NCBI GenBank assembly: GCA_012845835.1
Contig: JABAKD010000013.1
Location: 8,719,128 to 8,783,127, forward strand
DNA from: Undaria pinnatifida
Taxonomy: Eukaryota; Sar; Phaeophyceae; Laminariales; Alariaceae
Direction: 5' to 3'
DNA length: 64,000 nt
Positions within the stretch are counted from its first letter, which is position 1, and the number at the start of each line of letters is the position of its first letter. The notes under the pieces were generated by a model. The model saw only the letters and a program-made list of their open reading frames with translations, was not told where the DNA came from and did no database searches. Position numbers and translations under genes: made by a program. Below are positions 12,001 through 23,800 of the stretch, piece by piece.

Positions 12001-15000
12001 CCGCTCGCGACCCGGGATCGTGTATTACCTGACCGGTGACGTGTCTTCTCGCGCATGCGTGTACGAGATCTACGATAGGTATCTACGACCCTGTCTTCCA
12101 CAGTAGGCGGTTTTCGGTTTTGGGCGGTATGTTTTCGGCGGTAGGCGTTAAATACAAAATATGGCGATATTTTTTCGACGGTTACCGTAATGCCACACAG
12201 TGGTATTTGTTTTGGCGGTAGACGGTTTTTCGTTTTCGGCGTTAACGTAAACGTGAAGCCAAAACTTGGGCGGTGTTGACCAACCTCATGCGAAGCACAC
12301 GAACAGAGAGGTCAAAAAAACTTCACCACCCTGAAACCACAATATTAGTATAATTATCGAATGCCTTGATGTATTAAATATAAAATTATCAACAAGTCTC
12401 CTGGGCTTAGCCCCAGCCTCGTCTAAATCTCCCTTTCCACTACACTAATAGAAGTGCTGGTGTTCCCATCTACATCGCTCATTGCTCTGCTGAACCACGC
12501 TGAGCGTGGTGTGGGCATGTGGGCAGGGGAGTGTGGCCAGATGGCGGCGCTCTCTGTCCACACGTCCACAAATATTTTATAAAGTTATACCAGGTATACC
12601 GAAAAGAAACCCGCAGAACCAAAAGAGCAAAGGACGCAGATGAACAAGGCCAAACAAATATCTAAATATTTTCATAAGTGAACACGGGTCGTGTCCAGTG
12701 CAGGCGGTACCTTTTGGGCGGTATCCAGTGTCGCCGGTATGTTTTGGGCGGTATCGAAAGTTGGTGGTACTTCCCGGGTGGTATCGAGAGTTGGTACTTT
12801 CTGTGAGCGGTATCGAGTGTTGGCGGTACTTTCTGGGCGGTATCGAGAGTTGACGGTATTAATTCGGCGGTAAGCGGTAATTGCAATTATGGTGGTATTT
12901 TTTCGGCGGTATTGCAATACGGTGGTACTTTTTTCGCGGTATGTGGTATTTCGATATTGGCGGTAACGACTTCGGCGGTGGGCGGTACTCGCACAATATG
13001 GCGGTAAACCGCGGAATTACCGGGACCGCCCACCAGGCTGTAATTCACGGCGGAGCATTACCGACCTTATCCCTGCAAAAATGGGGATTTGTCCACCTCC
13101 CTCTCCGTTCATGTACGAAATGTAGACTCTGCAGTATGAAATACATTTAAGTACGATAATGTTGGTGCTGCTGTGCTTCGAGCGCTCCTCGACTTTTAAC
13201 GTATGTACCATAATGTTTGCGCTGTGCTCCGAACGCTCCTCAGATTTTCTTAGACGTTTTTTTTTTTGCGTTGTTCGTGCTAGTGCGTAATAAGGTTCAC
13301 CTCTCAGTTTGAAACTCCCTCATCGTGCTCCCCGATCCCGACTGCACTGACTGCCGGGGGCGGTCTGCCCGTACTCTCAACGTGCCCCGGGAACGAGTGC
13401 TAGTTTCAATTTCTTGACCAAATAACTGTTCCGAGTTCAAGTTTTTACTCGTGTCTACACGTGCACTTCAGTCTGAGTTACGTTGTATAAAACGTTGACT
13501 GGCTCAACACAATGACATGCTTTCGGTAGGGTGTCTTAACTCCCCAAGAAGGCGTAGGAACGCTTAGAGCTTGGAACGGAGTACTGTTGGGCTTGATTAG
13601 TTATCAAATCGAATAGACTCCTAGCATTCCCACCCTGACCGTGAATTTTGGAAGAAGAGTACGTCCCAGAGTAATTAATATTGTGCAGCGAACCGAACGG
13701 CCCACTTGGAACGAGATTTACGGCGACTGATTGGTGCTGGGAGTGTTGCTTCATACCTTGGAGGCCCACGAGGGTGTGGCTGCACATTGGATGACATAGA
13801 ACTCATGGGGTGGAGCATATGTGAACGCCGTAGGGCTCGCCCGCGGCAGAAGCCACGCGATACCGCCATAGCCTGACCATGAGGCTCACAAACGGGCAAA
13901 AAACCGTGTGCGAACGAGGCTCGGGCCATATATTTTCTGGAGAAAGTGTGGCACCGATGTACGTAGAAGTCTTAGTAGTCCTCGTCCAGCCACGACGGCA
14001 ATATCGCAGCTCCTACATTTTTCTCAAGGGCGCCGCTTGGATAGCTAGCACCGTCTTCTGTGAGGCTTGCCATGCGGTATAATTGCGTGTAAAGCTGTTC
14101 TCTTTGTCAGGAGCACTCGCAGCCCACCGACGGTGCCCCTGCCCTAGAGTCGAGCTGCACGGTCCCGCCGCAAATGTCAGTTGAGCTACAGTATTACCTG
14201 TTCGGGTCGGTTGCCGACAATTCACCAGTTCACGTCGGACACAATTGGAATGGAACGAACGAAAGCGAAGAGCCTCGTTCCGTTCTAGTCGTTTCAACGA
14301 GGTCAATTTCAGTCAAGACACACCCTTATGGTTCGAAGATCGTAGCTTGGAATCCCGCTACGATTTTTTTTTTTTCCTTTTGGTGTGTGTAATTGTTTCC
14401 CATGTTTTTTTGGCACCATGTATTTGCTACGGTAACTATGCTGCTGTCTTTGGCGTTGATAACTGACAAATATTATTTTATTACGTGGTATCATGTTGTA
14501 TAATATCACCCGAAAATGTATGCTGTCAGTGTACAAGTGGGTATACGAACGTACGAGTTTCCCGATTAATAGTAGTGGTGTTGCCACTGTGTTCTACGAA
14601 CAAGGACCAGTAGGTAAAGCAACGGCACCTTGAAGTAGACCGAAGAGATGAGAACGGCAAAGGAAACAGATGTGAGCGATAATGCGTGTGATGGTAATGT
14701 TCGGAACGTAACGTTTTTGAGTCGGCTTTTCGCGTTACGCGTGGGAACTTTGTAGTACAATAAATCTTTTTGAAAGGAGTTGCACATTTTCTGCCGGATG
14801 GCGTGTGATTGCTGATCATTGTTGTTGTAGCACGTTGTATCATATCGTACCATACGAACAGATATGCTGTAGTAGGTGTTGCTGGTATGCTGTAGACTGT
14901 TGTACGAACAAGCAGTGCCACTACGTAGGTACTCTAGGAAACAACGGCACGCTGAAGTAGGCGCAAGAGGGGGAAAACGGCGAAAAGGTACCAGGTGAGA

Positions 15001-17506
15001 CCGGTACATGATGTTGATATTGACATTGGAAACGTTTGAGTAGACTTTTCGCGTTACTTCGTTGTCATCTGTGTTATTTAACGTTCATTTTTAGATTGCC
15101 GGATGGCAGCATTTGTTGCTGGTTCATTGAATCTGATTCCAGTTATTTCGTTCTCTTCGTTCAAACATTATGTGTTTTATGTGGACGCCTTGGCAGTTCG
15201 GGCAAATTCACGGCCTCGATTTGCCTACATCCTCGGTCATTACGGGCGTGCGCGGAGCCAGGCGGGCGTCAACCCGCCGTGGCGAACCCCCCCTTGTACC
15301 CTTATACAATGTGTACGAAGGGCGGAGGGTCGGAGTCCCCGCCTACTCACGTATTAATGAAGACTGTCACGCAAGCTTAGATCGGATGTCTGGGTGCATC
15401 AACCCCCCCGCATGCCCTGGCAGACGCTGTTGGAGCAAATGAAAGGAATTTTCAAGAAAGTTCAGGGAATACCGCCGTCCAAGATACCTCCAACAGTAGG
15501 GTTGAACGGTAAGCTTTGGCCACTCAAAAGGCACCTTATACACTGGTGCGTATGGTTCTCGCGACCACAGCAGTGCAAGTCGGATGCAGCCTTGACTGGA
15601 CCATATCCAATGTGGCGCGGACGTCTCGTGTGCAATAGCTAGGTTGGTCGAACTTGTTTCGGGCTTGTCTCGAATAGGCCGAGACTCCGTTAAAGGACAC
15701 CGGTTGCAGTTTTGTGTAGCTCTCTGTTGCTGGCGGTCACGATCGTCTTCAGCGCGTCCATACGCGTGGGGTCCTTCGTGCGGCGCTGCATCGCAGGGAT
15801 CAGCTCGTCGTCGATGAAGTGCTCCGCTGCGCTGCTGCCTACGGAGCACGTTGTGAACAAGCTGGTCTAGGGGTTGAAGGACCGTATGAAATACCACACG
15901 CTGCTGGATATGCCGAAGACGAGGGCATCCCATACCCCCTGCGTCACTATGCACCACTTGGGACTCCCCTAGCTGTGCTTAGGTTGTGAGTAGTACCCTG
16001 GTTGTGCTTATTCAGCATTGTGTGTACGCGCCGTCGTTTGTTTTGTCGTATGCTGATTTACCCCTTGGCCATAACTTGAACGTGTGCGCAACGACAGTTG
16101 GCAAGATGGACGTGGGGGGCTGCAAGCTCACTTTCTGGGATTTAGGGGGACAGGTAAGGTCGAGGTATAAGCAGTCTCGTGTGCTCCTCGACATATCCTG
16201 TGCGTCACGATCGGCTATTCGTGCTGTGAAGCGATTGGCTTATGTACCCGCAAATTTCTCTTTTGCATTGCAACGTTCTCCGACAGGTGTGACAGAACTC
16301 GCAAGTCGACACACGTGGCTAAATGATGTTTATCGCAGAGAACAAGAATCGGCGGAAGCGGGAAACGCAAATTACCAGTTACTGTTAATACGAAGTCGAA
16401 ATACCCCCCCCCGTAGGCATTCCGCTCCACTTTTTCTGAATCTACCGCCACTACTACTGTATATTTTGTATGCTACATTTGGTTCACACAGATACGAGTG
16501 AGATCGCTTTGGGAAAAATATTACGCCGATGCGCATGGGTTGATCTTCGTTATGGACTCTGCGGACGTTGGAAGATTTGAGGAAGCTAGGATGGCGTTCG
16601 GTGAGTGCTTCAAAACGTGATATTCATAGCTCAAACACACTCGTAGATATACCTAAGTCACCGTTTGTTCTTGTTTTTTTATTATAAACTAGGAGTCATG
16701 TTTGAACTTTGGATAAGCAAGTCACGGGCATCAGCAGCGCCATTCACTCGGCGTCGTTTATAGGTGAAGCCGTGCAGATATCCAACTGTCGTGATCGATG
16801 ATCCCTTGGTCTCCTACCGGCATCTGGCCTTCGTTGCCAACCGTACTTCCAACTGTTGCCCATTTTGTGGTGTACGTGCCGTCCGTCTTGTTGCTGAATT
16901 ATTGGCCATGCAGATACCGTCAAGGAGCAAGGGGAGCTCCACGGGGTACCGCTCATGATGCTTGCTAATAAGCAGGATTTGCCAGAGGCTATCTCAACGG
17001 CAGATATTTCTGTCCAGTTCGACATGCACAAGATTACGAAAGTGGCGTTTCGATTACAACCGTGCAGCGGCCTGACTTGGTGAGTATCCCGGCCATTAGT
17101 GCTAATTGCCCCGACTTGCATCGCATCGTATTGTTGTGCCGATTGCTGTTCTGCACGTGTGCCTGATGCGATGTATTTTTATACCCGGTCAGATACCAAG
17201 GTACGCATTCTTGCGTTTTTCCAGATGCTACGTGCGTTACTTCGGGAAAGTGCTGACTCGGCTTAAACTGCGACGTATCGTACCGGGCCACAATGTGGGA
17301 GCAAGTCCGATCGCTTTTAATGTGTCAACCTGAGGTCCAGGGATCCGGTGTCTCTAACCTGCCGTTCGCGTTCGCCCGGACTTCCCCCCTGTTGCTCACG
17401 CCCTGGCATGCCCCCTTTGATCGCTATCAGTGAAGGAATAACGGAGGGGATTCAATGGATAGTGGACGAGGCGAAGAAGCGAGCAAGGCCGCGAGTAGAT
17501 ACATAG
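9031..17506 (+). CDS. ARFRP1: ARFRP1-like Arf-family small GTPase
   Basis: Seven coding exons: 9031-9033, 9200-9289, 15424-15508, 16098-16153, 16492-16600, 16914-17079 and 17431-17506 (TAG). All introns are GT..AG and all phases join, giving 194 residues against about 200 usual for ARFRP1. The P-loop GLDYAGKT is at residues 24-31, the switch I Thr at 55 (PPTVGLN), WDLGGQ at 73-78, NKQD at 133-136 and the CSGLT guanine-base loop at 165-169. SLWEKYYADAHG after switch II and the Phe rather than Gly at position 2 (so no N-myristoylation) fit ARFRP1/Arl3p better than classical Arf. In animals and yeast this GTPase works at the trans-Golgi network, recruiting Arl1 and golgins. Exon 1 is only the start codon, and intron 2 is 6.1 kb and full of repeats. 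The gene converges on the next one with about 300 bp between their stop codons. Confidence 0.88.
9348..9877 (+). repeat. Tandem duplication, 266-bp unit
   Basis: The unit beginning GTCGGTCTTCGGCGTTTGTC starts at 9348 and again at 9614, and both copies end in CAGCTTATGATACTATAC. They differ at only a few positions, so the duplication is recent. It lies in intron 2 of the GTPase gene and contains no gene. Confidence 0.85.
10020..10172 (+). repeat. GGCGGTA minisatellite, left part
   Basis: Repeated GGCGGTA units are separated by short T-rich spacers. The array continues at 12103-12262 on the other side of the LTR element, which split it. A related array lies at 12696-13050. Confidence 0.7.
10173..10595 (-). 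repeat. LTR (3' LTR of the minus-strand element)
   Basis: Shares TATGGAGCCTGGCCTCTCAC at its left edge and CCTGTCTTCCACA at its right edge with the other copy. It lacks one copy of a short GCGGAGAGGGCGTCGCGG repeat that is present in the other LTR, which accounts for the length difference. Confidence 0.8.
10596..11648 (-). pseudogene. Degenerate gag-like reading frame with internal duplication
   Basis: On the minus strand an ATG near 11597 opens a frame beginning MTRSNKLQVMRERLAQQQ. A second frame then carries a plausible peptide including ETAAYLRKCMLDGTTPPAW and a Pro/Ser/Thr-rich tail. Switching between them needs a frameshift, so the frame is broken. The tail is duplicated: about 10832-11045 and 11047-11255 are near-identical units of roughly 210 bp. 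No zinc knuckle, protease or polymerase motif is visible. The gag label rests on position after the primer-binding site, not on similarity. Confidence 0.45.
11649..12102 (-). repeat. LTR (5' LTR of the minus-strand element)
   Basis: Near-identical to 10173-10595 apart from an extra copy of the GCGGAGAGGGCGTCGCGG segment and scattered substitutions. Its inner edge abuts the primer-binding site. Confidence 0.8.
12103..12262 (+). repeat. GGCGGTA minisatellite, right part
   Basis: Continuation of the array interrupted by the LTR element, with units such as GGCGGTAGACGGTTTTTCG. Confidence 0.65.
12263..12695. other. Intronic sequence, no recognisable feature
   Basis: AT-rich stretch inside intron 2 of the GTPase gene with one TACCAGGTA motif at 12588-12596. 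No coding or repeat structure is visible. Confidence 0.4.
12696..13050 (+). repeat. GGCGGTA / GGCGGTATCGA minisatellite
   Basis: About ten imperfect units combine GGCGGTA with TCGAGAGTTG-type spacers. The GGCGGTA core is shared with the array split by the LTR element. Confidence 0.75.
13051..15423. other. Rest of GTPase intron 2
   Basis: About 2.4 kb without a recognisable gene. Several frames of 60-150 codons overlap on both strands, but none has a domain motif or believable splice sites. The intron ends at the acceptor CCCTGGCAG before 15424. Confidence 0.45.
15690..15957 (-). pseudogene. Decayed coding fragment of unknown origin
   Basis: One minus-strand frame reads as protein-like sequence, including AAEHFIDDELIPAMQRRTKD and later DALKTIVTASNREL, with a single internal TAG near 15869 and a stop near 15694. 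The composition (acidic and amphipathic, few repeats) is unlike the surrounding intron. It lies between exons 3 and 4 of the GTPase gene on the opposite strand. I do not recognise the family. It may be a remnant of a transposon or an integrated gene. Confidence 0.3.
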
Positions 17507-17806
17507 CACATGGCCGCTCGTGTTGGTCGATAGATTTGTAAAGAGCAGAGCTGCAAGAGCGACTGTTTTCGCTTCGGCATGATGGGCGAATGTAACCCTA
17601 TTACAGCACTAGATTTGGCGGATTGCATGTAACGTTTATCAATGTTGGGGTTTTGGACAACTGGCCACTGCTATGGCGTACGTATGTGTTCCGTTCGTAC
17701 AGTTTCTAGCGACACTCTTGGCCTCAAGCCGAAAAGAAAGGAACGACAAAAGCCTGGAGGATGATCATACGACTCAATCGCCATGAAAATCTGTTGATCA
17801 GTGTTA
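17507..17806. other. Convergent intergenic region
   Basis: About 300 bp between the stop codons of the GTPase gene (+) and the DUF7906-type gene (-). It must contain both 3' ends. No clear AATAAA signal stands out. Confidence 0.5.
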
Positions 17807-20800
17807 TCACCTCGCAGTGGGCCCTACCCCAGAGCTTCCAACGTAGCTCACAAGCGCTGTACGCGCTACAACAACCAAACGTGCAACTCCGACAAATATC
17901 GCCAACAAGGTAACAGAAAACAACACCCAAGGAAGATGAGAAGGATGACTGACTCGCGCAGTTGTGCACTGACACCACTCCAGTTCCTTGGAGACATTCA
18001 CAGCCTGCACAAGCGAAGAAAACATGCACGGGAATAACAAAACAAGGCAGGTACAGCCCACTCAGTAACTGTCTAACTTTGGTGCGGAGTTGCGAAATAT
18101 GAAAGGGGTCCATCCATATGCTTCGTCGGACATGGTCGCAGTAGAAAATAAAACCAGCTCGCTGGTGAGGACACGCGGTGAAACACACTTGCAGATGCAT
18201 TGCCTTGAATTGCATCCACATCTTGACCGACAAATGACACGGAGCGTGATATTCAATCACAGTGGATCGTTGGATTTGTGACTCACACCCCTCCATTGCA
18301 CCTGGCCTAGAGTGTGGATTACTGGAAGGCCATCTTCTACGCTTCCTACGCAAGCAACCCGGCGGGCTCACCTGACCGTAAATAGACATGGCCGCGTCTT
18401 TTTGCCTGTCCATGGCCGCAACCAGCTTCATCAATCCAGTACCCCGCGCCATGTTGAGCTTCCCTTCGAAATCGCCAACTGCTTCGTAGAGCAGGCGATG
18501 AACATCTGTGGCCGGTTGTGCCAAGTGAGCGGGCAAACCAATGGAGGACGCGGCCGTCTGAAGAAGATATCCCCAATCTCCTTTGATCGCCGCTCCGTCC
18601 GTGCAGAGTTCAGACCAAAGCCCTGCCGCTAGCAACTCGCTGGGTAGAGCAGCCCTGGCGAACTCCTCCAAGACCGTAGCCGTCTCGGCAAGCGTTGACG
18701 CCACCGCGGCTGCTCTTGAGACAACTGCATTTCGACGAGCTACATTAGCGAGCAGCTCCCCGGGTTGAGAGCCGCCAAACCCGAAGGGTGCAAACGGGTG
18801 GTACCCATGCGCCCAGCTCAAATCTAGGGCGGGCTCTTGCTGCTCCAATGACCACCAGTGATCGGGTGCAGTCGTGCCATGCATACTTCGCAGGAGGCCA
18901 GCCACAACTGCTTGTGTTGCGTCCGTCAAGGGTAATTGCAACATTTCCTGCCGCTCGTAGAAAGGTGCTGGTGCGCTGCTCTCTGATTGTAAAACCAGGA
19001 CGGCGTCGCTTCCTACTTGCGCCTTGAAGGGGCTGCTGCGCTCGAACAAGCGGGCGGAGACATCTCGTTTCGGGCTACGTTCCTGTGCTCCGGTTGTACT
19101 GCCGCGCAAGTCGTTGCTGGCGGTATATTCCGAGAAAGGCCCATCGGCATCCCCTAAGCAAAAGACGAACACCGGCAGAACCCGAACGCTGTCTCCACTC
19201 AACCCATGCGAAACCTTAGACGGGCTTCCCGCACCCAAGGCGACGTCAAGACGCAGAAGATCATCTCCTCCCAAGTCAGAAAATACCGAAGATGCCAACG
19301 CGTCCCCCGCAGATTTCATCTCCATTAGGAGCTTGTCTCCATCAACGAAGCCTTCCTGGTGTACCTGCACAATGCACCGCCAAATAATACAGCCGAGGGG
19401 CGAAGGTCTGGACCAGCACTCTGAGGCACTGCCATACGTCATGGGTAATCACGCGGGTCGTTGAAAATGCGGTGCTCCAGCCCAAGATGATACCAATCTG
19501 GCGAAGTGCGGAAAGGTTAGTGTCCATATCATACACGCAGCTGTGCCCCGAACCAACGCGCTTTGATGTGCAAACGGCATATCGCCTAGTATTGCCGAAA
19601 CATCGACACGAGACCATAACCGCGTGGGTGTAATTCCACGCGGTTTCCTACTTATTTGGACCCGCTCCAATGTAAACAGTGCCTGAACATTCAAATTGAA
19701 GACACACTTGACATCACCGGCAGACTCACCTCCAAGTCGCGGTGCGTGTGGTCACTTGTCGATCGCCGGCGGAATTTCGCGTTAGTGCCCAACGATTTCT
19801 CAAGGGCTACCGCCACCTGGGAAACGCAAGCGACGGGTCGCCGGTGACAAGGGCTCTTCTTGGCGAGGTTCCCAACTTCGTTGGATACGGCTGAGGACTG
19901 TCAGCCTCTCTTCAAGTGGGACGGTTCACGATCGGTGCGACTAAAAGGCAATAATTGGTGGAAACATCGTGTACCATGTTGCGAAACTCAATTTGGGAGG
20001 GAAATTCCAATACGTGAGCCTGCGTGGCTGAGCTTCGCTCATGCCGAAGAAGTAAGTACATATGCAGTTAAGACCGCATCACTCCCGCAGTTTCCAAGCA
20101 GGGGCGTTCGCGGTAAGGGGAACAACGGTGGCAACATTTTCGACAATTCACCTGCGGGTGTTGGCTGAAGGAATGAACGGTACCGACAACCAAAATCTCC
20201 TGCCCAGGCAGCGCCATCGAGTTCACGGCCATGGACACTTGCGCAACGTCCAACACATCATCCACGCTGAAGGGGCGTTCCGATTGCGCAGGATCCTCAG
20301 CTTCTAGGGCATTTCCACCGACGTCCCCACGGAACACCAAGACCGGGACCATGACGACTTCGCTTGCGTCACCAGGCCCAGGCGGGGCAGGTATAGCGGG
20401 TGCAAGGGTCGTACGAATTGCCGACACCACTAGACTCGACAGCTTGATGTTGAAAACGGTCGCAGGGTCCGGAGTGATGCCGCCACGACCTGCGATACGT
20501 TCCGAGCCCATACAGAAAGCAGAAAGGATGCGATGTCGACACGATATAATACAATAGGTATATGGCTTTCATGCCTGCGTTTTCCGAGCCCCAATCCTAG
20601 TGGCCGAGCCCCCCCCCCCGCCCACCCTCGGCCAATCAGGGCGCGAGACGCGCGTGTCTGGGGTTGCCTCTCGGGGGAACCCCCCAGTCCCGCCGCACAG
20701 GTTCAGCAAGTTCAATGACTACTATCACATCTCATCATATGTATATGTATAATTGTGATTTTTTTTGTTCCCTTCGGGCACATCTCTTCGTGCTCGCACC

Positions 20801-23800
20801 TTTGTCCGAAACGTCGGGTGGGGTGGGCACAATTCGACCGTCGGGCTCACTTTGCCAGAGGTTTGGGCGCGATCCGTGCAGTGTGTTGCGCGTGGCAAGC
20901 CTTCAAAAAAAATTTGGCCTTGGGCACACTTGAGGCAAATCCCCGGGTTTCCGCAACATCCCCGGGAATTGGGTTTCTGCATCCCCTATCCCCGCGTACG
21001 CACGCAAGATTTGGATGCAAACCGGGCTTTTCTGCTCGTAGAGGGTACACGTTTCTTTCCCGCTTTTTGCACAGAGCACCACGCTACGATCCTGCCGCCC
21101 AGCAGCTGTCCAGCCCCCTAGCAGCAGCAGCCTGCAACTCTATGCGCGTGTGGCTGCTGTTGTAGTAGCTGATTCTTTGATCGGAGCGTGGCATTTGTCA
21201 CCCCACCATACCCCATCTTTCTGGTGTGCTGCCGCTTCGGACGCATCTCAATCGCATGTCCATAGATCGCGCCAATTTGGTCGGTAATATAGGAACATTT
21301 TTTATAGTAATTGATATACAAACCCATCCTGTACATTTACGTCCAAAGAGGCGTGGCATTTGTCACCCCACCATATCCCATTATTCTGGTGTGCTGCCGC
21401 TTCGGACGCATCTCAATTGCATGTTCATAGACCGCGCCAATTTGATCGGTCATATAGGAACCTTTTTGATAGTAATTGATACACAAACGCATCCTTACAT
21501 TCACGTCCAAAGAGGCAGTATTTTCCCATACTACATACCAGAGGGGCATTGTTTGTGTCGGGGATTTTGCTCACGCCACAGACGGCAGGTACCAAACCTG
21601 AGGACGGCACAATGCTACGTGTACAACCCTACCGCACAGCAGCAGTAGTGGGATACATCATGTACATGCGCGTAGCGAGTCCTCGCTATGCTGAGGCGAG
21701 TTGCTTTCGGCTCCACGAGGGGGCGGTTTTGAATCGGACGACGATCAAAACAATCCAGCGCAATTTTTCTTGACTATAAAAAGCAAACAGCAGTGGATAT
21801 AGGCGCTGATGGCACCACGCTACGATCCTGCCGCCCAGCAGCGGTCCAGCCCCCTAGCATCAGCAGCCTGCAACTCTATGCGCATGTGGCTGCTGTTGTA
21901 GAAAGCTGATTCTTTGATCGGAGCGTGCCATTTGTCACCCAACCATACCCCATATTTCCGCTGTGCTGCCGACGTGTGCATCTCCATTGCATGTCCATAG
22001 ATCGCGCCAATTTGGGCGGTAATATAGGAACCTTTCTGATATTAATTTATATACAAACCCATCCTTACATTATACGTAATAGGCAGAGTGTTTTTACGTA
22101 CACAACAAAGGGGTAATGTTATGGGTAGGAGATTTTGCTCACACCACAGATGATAGGGACCAGACAACATGAGGACAGCACAATGCTACGTGTACAACCT
22201 TGCCGCACAGCAGCAGTAGTAGGACACATCATGTATGTGCGCGTGGCGAGTCCTCGCTATGCTGAGGCGAGCTGCTTTCGGTTCCACGAGGGGACTATTT
22301 TGAATCGGACGATCAAAACAATCCAGCGCAATTTTTCTTGACTCTAAAAAGCAAACAGCAGTGGATATAGGCGCTGATGCTCCATGAGAAAGGGCTTCTC
22401 TGTCTCAGCGACAATAGAAGCCCTACAGTTCCTCATTCCGCGCACTCTCTGCGACGAACTGGTGGTGAAGGGGGATGATTGCCCATCCTGGCGTGTGTCA
22501 CTCGTCGTGAAGTTCAATATCTGGCTCAACAAGACACGAAGAGTACCTATTCTGAAATTGCTGATTTCCATACGAAACAACAGGAAACAAAGAAAATACA
22601 TCAACACCACGATAGAAAGACGGCGCACAGAACAACTGCTGATTTTGCTTTTTTTGCTGGTTGATAATCAACCTATTCGTCCTTTTATTTTTTACCACGC
22701 AAATTTTACTGCATAAGAGTCGCCCGTATAAAAAGTCCCCATCGTACGAGTACTGGCGCTGGACACGTAGGTGCTGATGGGATTACCACCTATTTACGGT
22801 TCTCCACCACGACGGCGAGAGAGCGAACCGTACCCGAGAGGGCGCCTCCCCACACTCCGCTTCTCGAGCTGCGGACAAGAACATAGTTTTCACTACCACC
22901 AGGTACATCTTATTTGCCCACAGACAGTCAGATGTTGGATTTTGAGTTTCGTTCTTGCGCCACTCCCTTTGGCACTTCTCGGAGGGGAACCTTGTACTCA
23001 TTATTAATAGACAACTGCCTGGTAGAGTGGTTGTAGATTCAACATGCGGAATTCAGCGTAACTTGATTCTCGAAGATGCAGAAACCCACCGCACAACAAA
23101 AGCGTTCAGCAGCAATGAAACAACACACAACACGGCAACCGCACCAACACGACATCCGCTTCCAGTTCACCGACAAAAGACCACAACTGTTTTCGGCTCT
23201 ACGCAATGTGGTACCCAACTGTAGTACATGGTGGTTGGGGTGTTTGATGGGTGGACGGGTTAGTCGGTTGGTGGCTGGGTGGTTAGGTTGTTGGGTGGGG
23301 GTCGTTTCGTACGTGGGTGAATGCTGCTGCTGCTGCCTCGAGGTATCTGCCTGCCAGTGCTGTGTGATAGCTGACCCGCACCACAGTAGGCAGTAGAGAG
23401 AGGCGGTTTGGAGGCAATTTCCGAACAGGGATGCACCGTATGTATATCAGTGTTGGGGATCGAGCCCGACCTCCAAGTAAAGGGAAATACGCTCCCTCTC
23501 TCTGCTCTGGGTGACGAACGCGTAGGAGCAATCGATTGTGGGCCTTAATTGCGGCTTTATGCTATTCCTGGTGGTATGTGTGTAGCAGGTTCCAGGTACT
23601 GTATATTTCAGTCCCGCCACCAGTCTGGGCATGTTCAGCGTCCTCTAATCTCATTATACTCAATAATTGAGTGGTCGCAGATTCAACTTACGAATTCAGC
23701 GCAACTTGATTATCGAAACAGCAGAAACCCATCGCATAACAGCAGCGTTCACCAGCAAGGAGCAAGGAAGCAACACACAATACAACAACCGCACAAAACA

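Larger units (their letters stand above)
10173..12102 (-). mobile_element. Non-autonomous LTR retroelement
   Basis: Two direct repeats of about 423 and 454 bp (10173-10595 and 11649-12102) flank about 1.05 kb. Read on the minus strand, the 5' LTR starts TGTGGAAGACAGGG. One base beyond that LTR comes TGGTGACCACCGTGGG, continuing into TTCGAATCC, which has the form of a primer-binding site complementary to a tRNA 3' end (T-loop TTCGAAT, terminal CCA). Just before the 3' LTR is the purine tract AGAGGGGGGTGA. Flanking GTAG on both sides (10169-10172, 12103-12106) fits a 4-bp target duplication, and the flanks rejoin into one GGCGGTA minisatellite. The interior has only a broken gag-like frame, so the element would need an outside reverse transcriptase and integrase. 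It sits in intron 2 of the GTPase gene. Confidence 0.8.

Noticed and set aside
13536-13929. Minus-strand frames in the GTPase intron with Ser/Gln-rich peptides
   Set aside because: Two overlapping frames without motifs or splice support.
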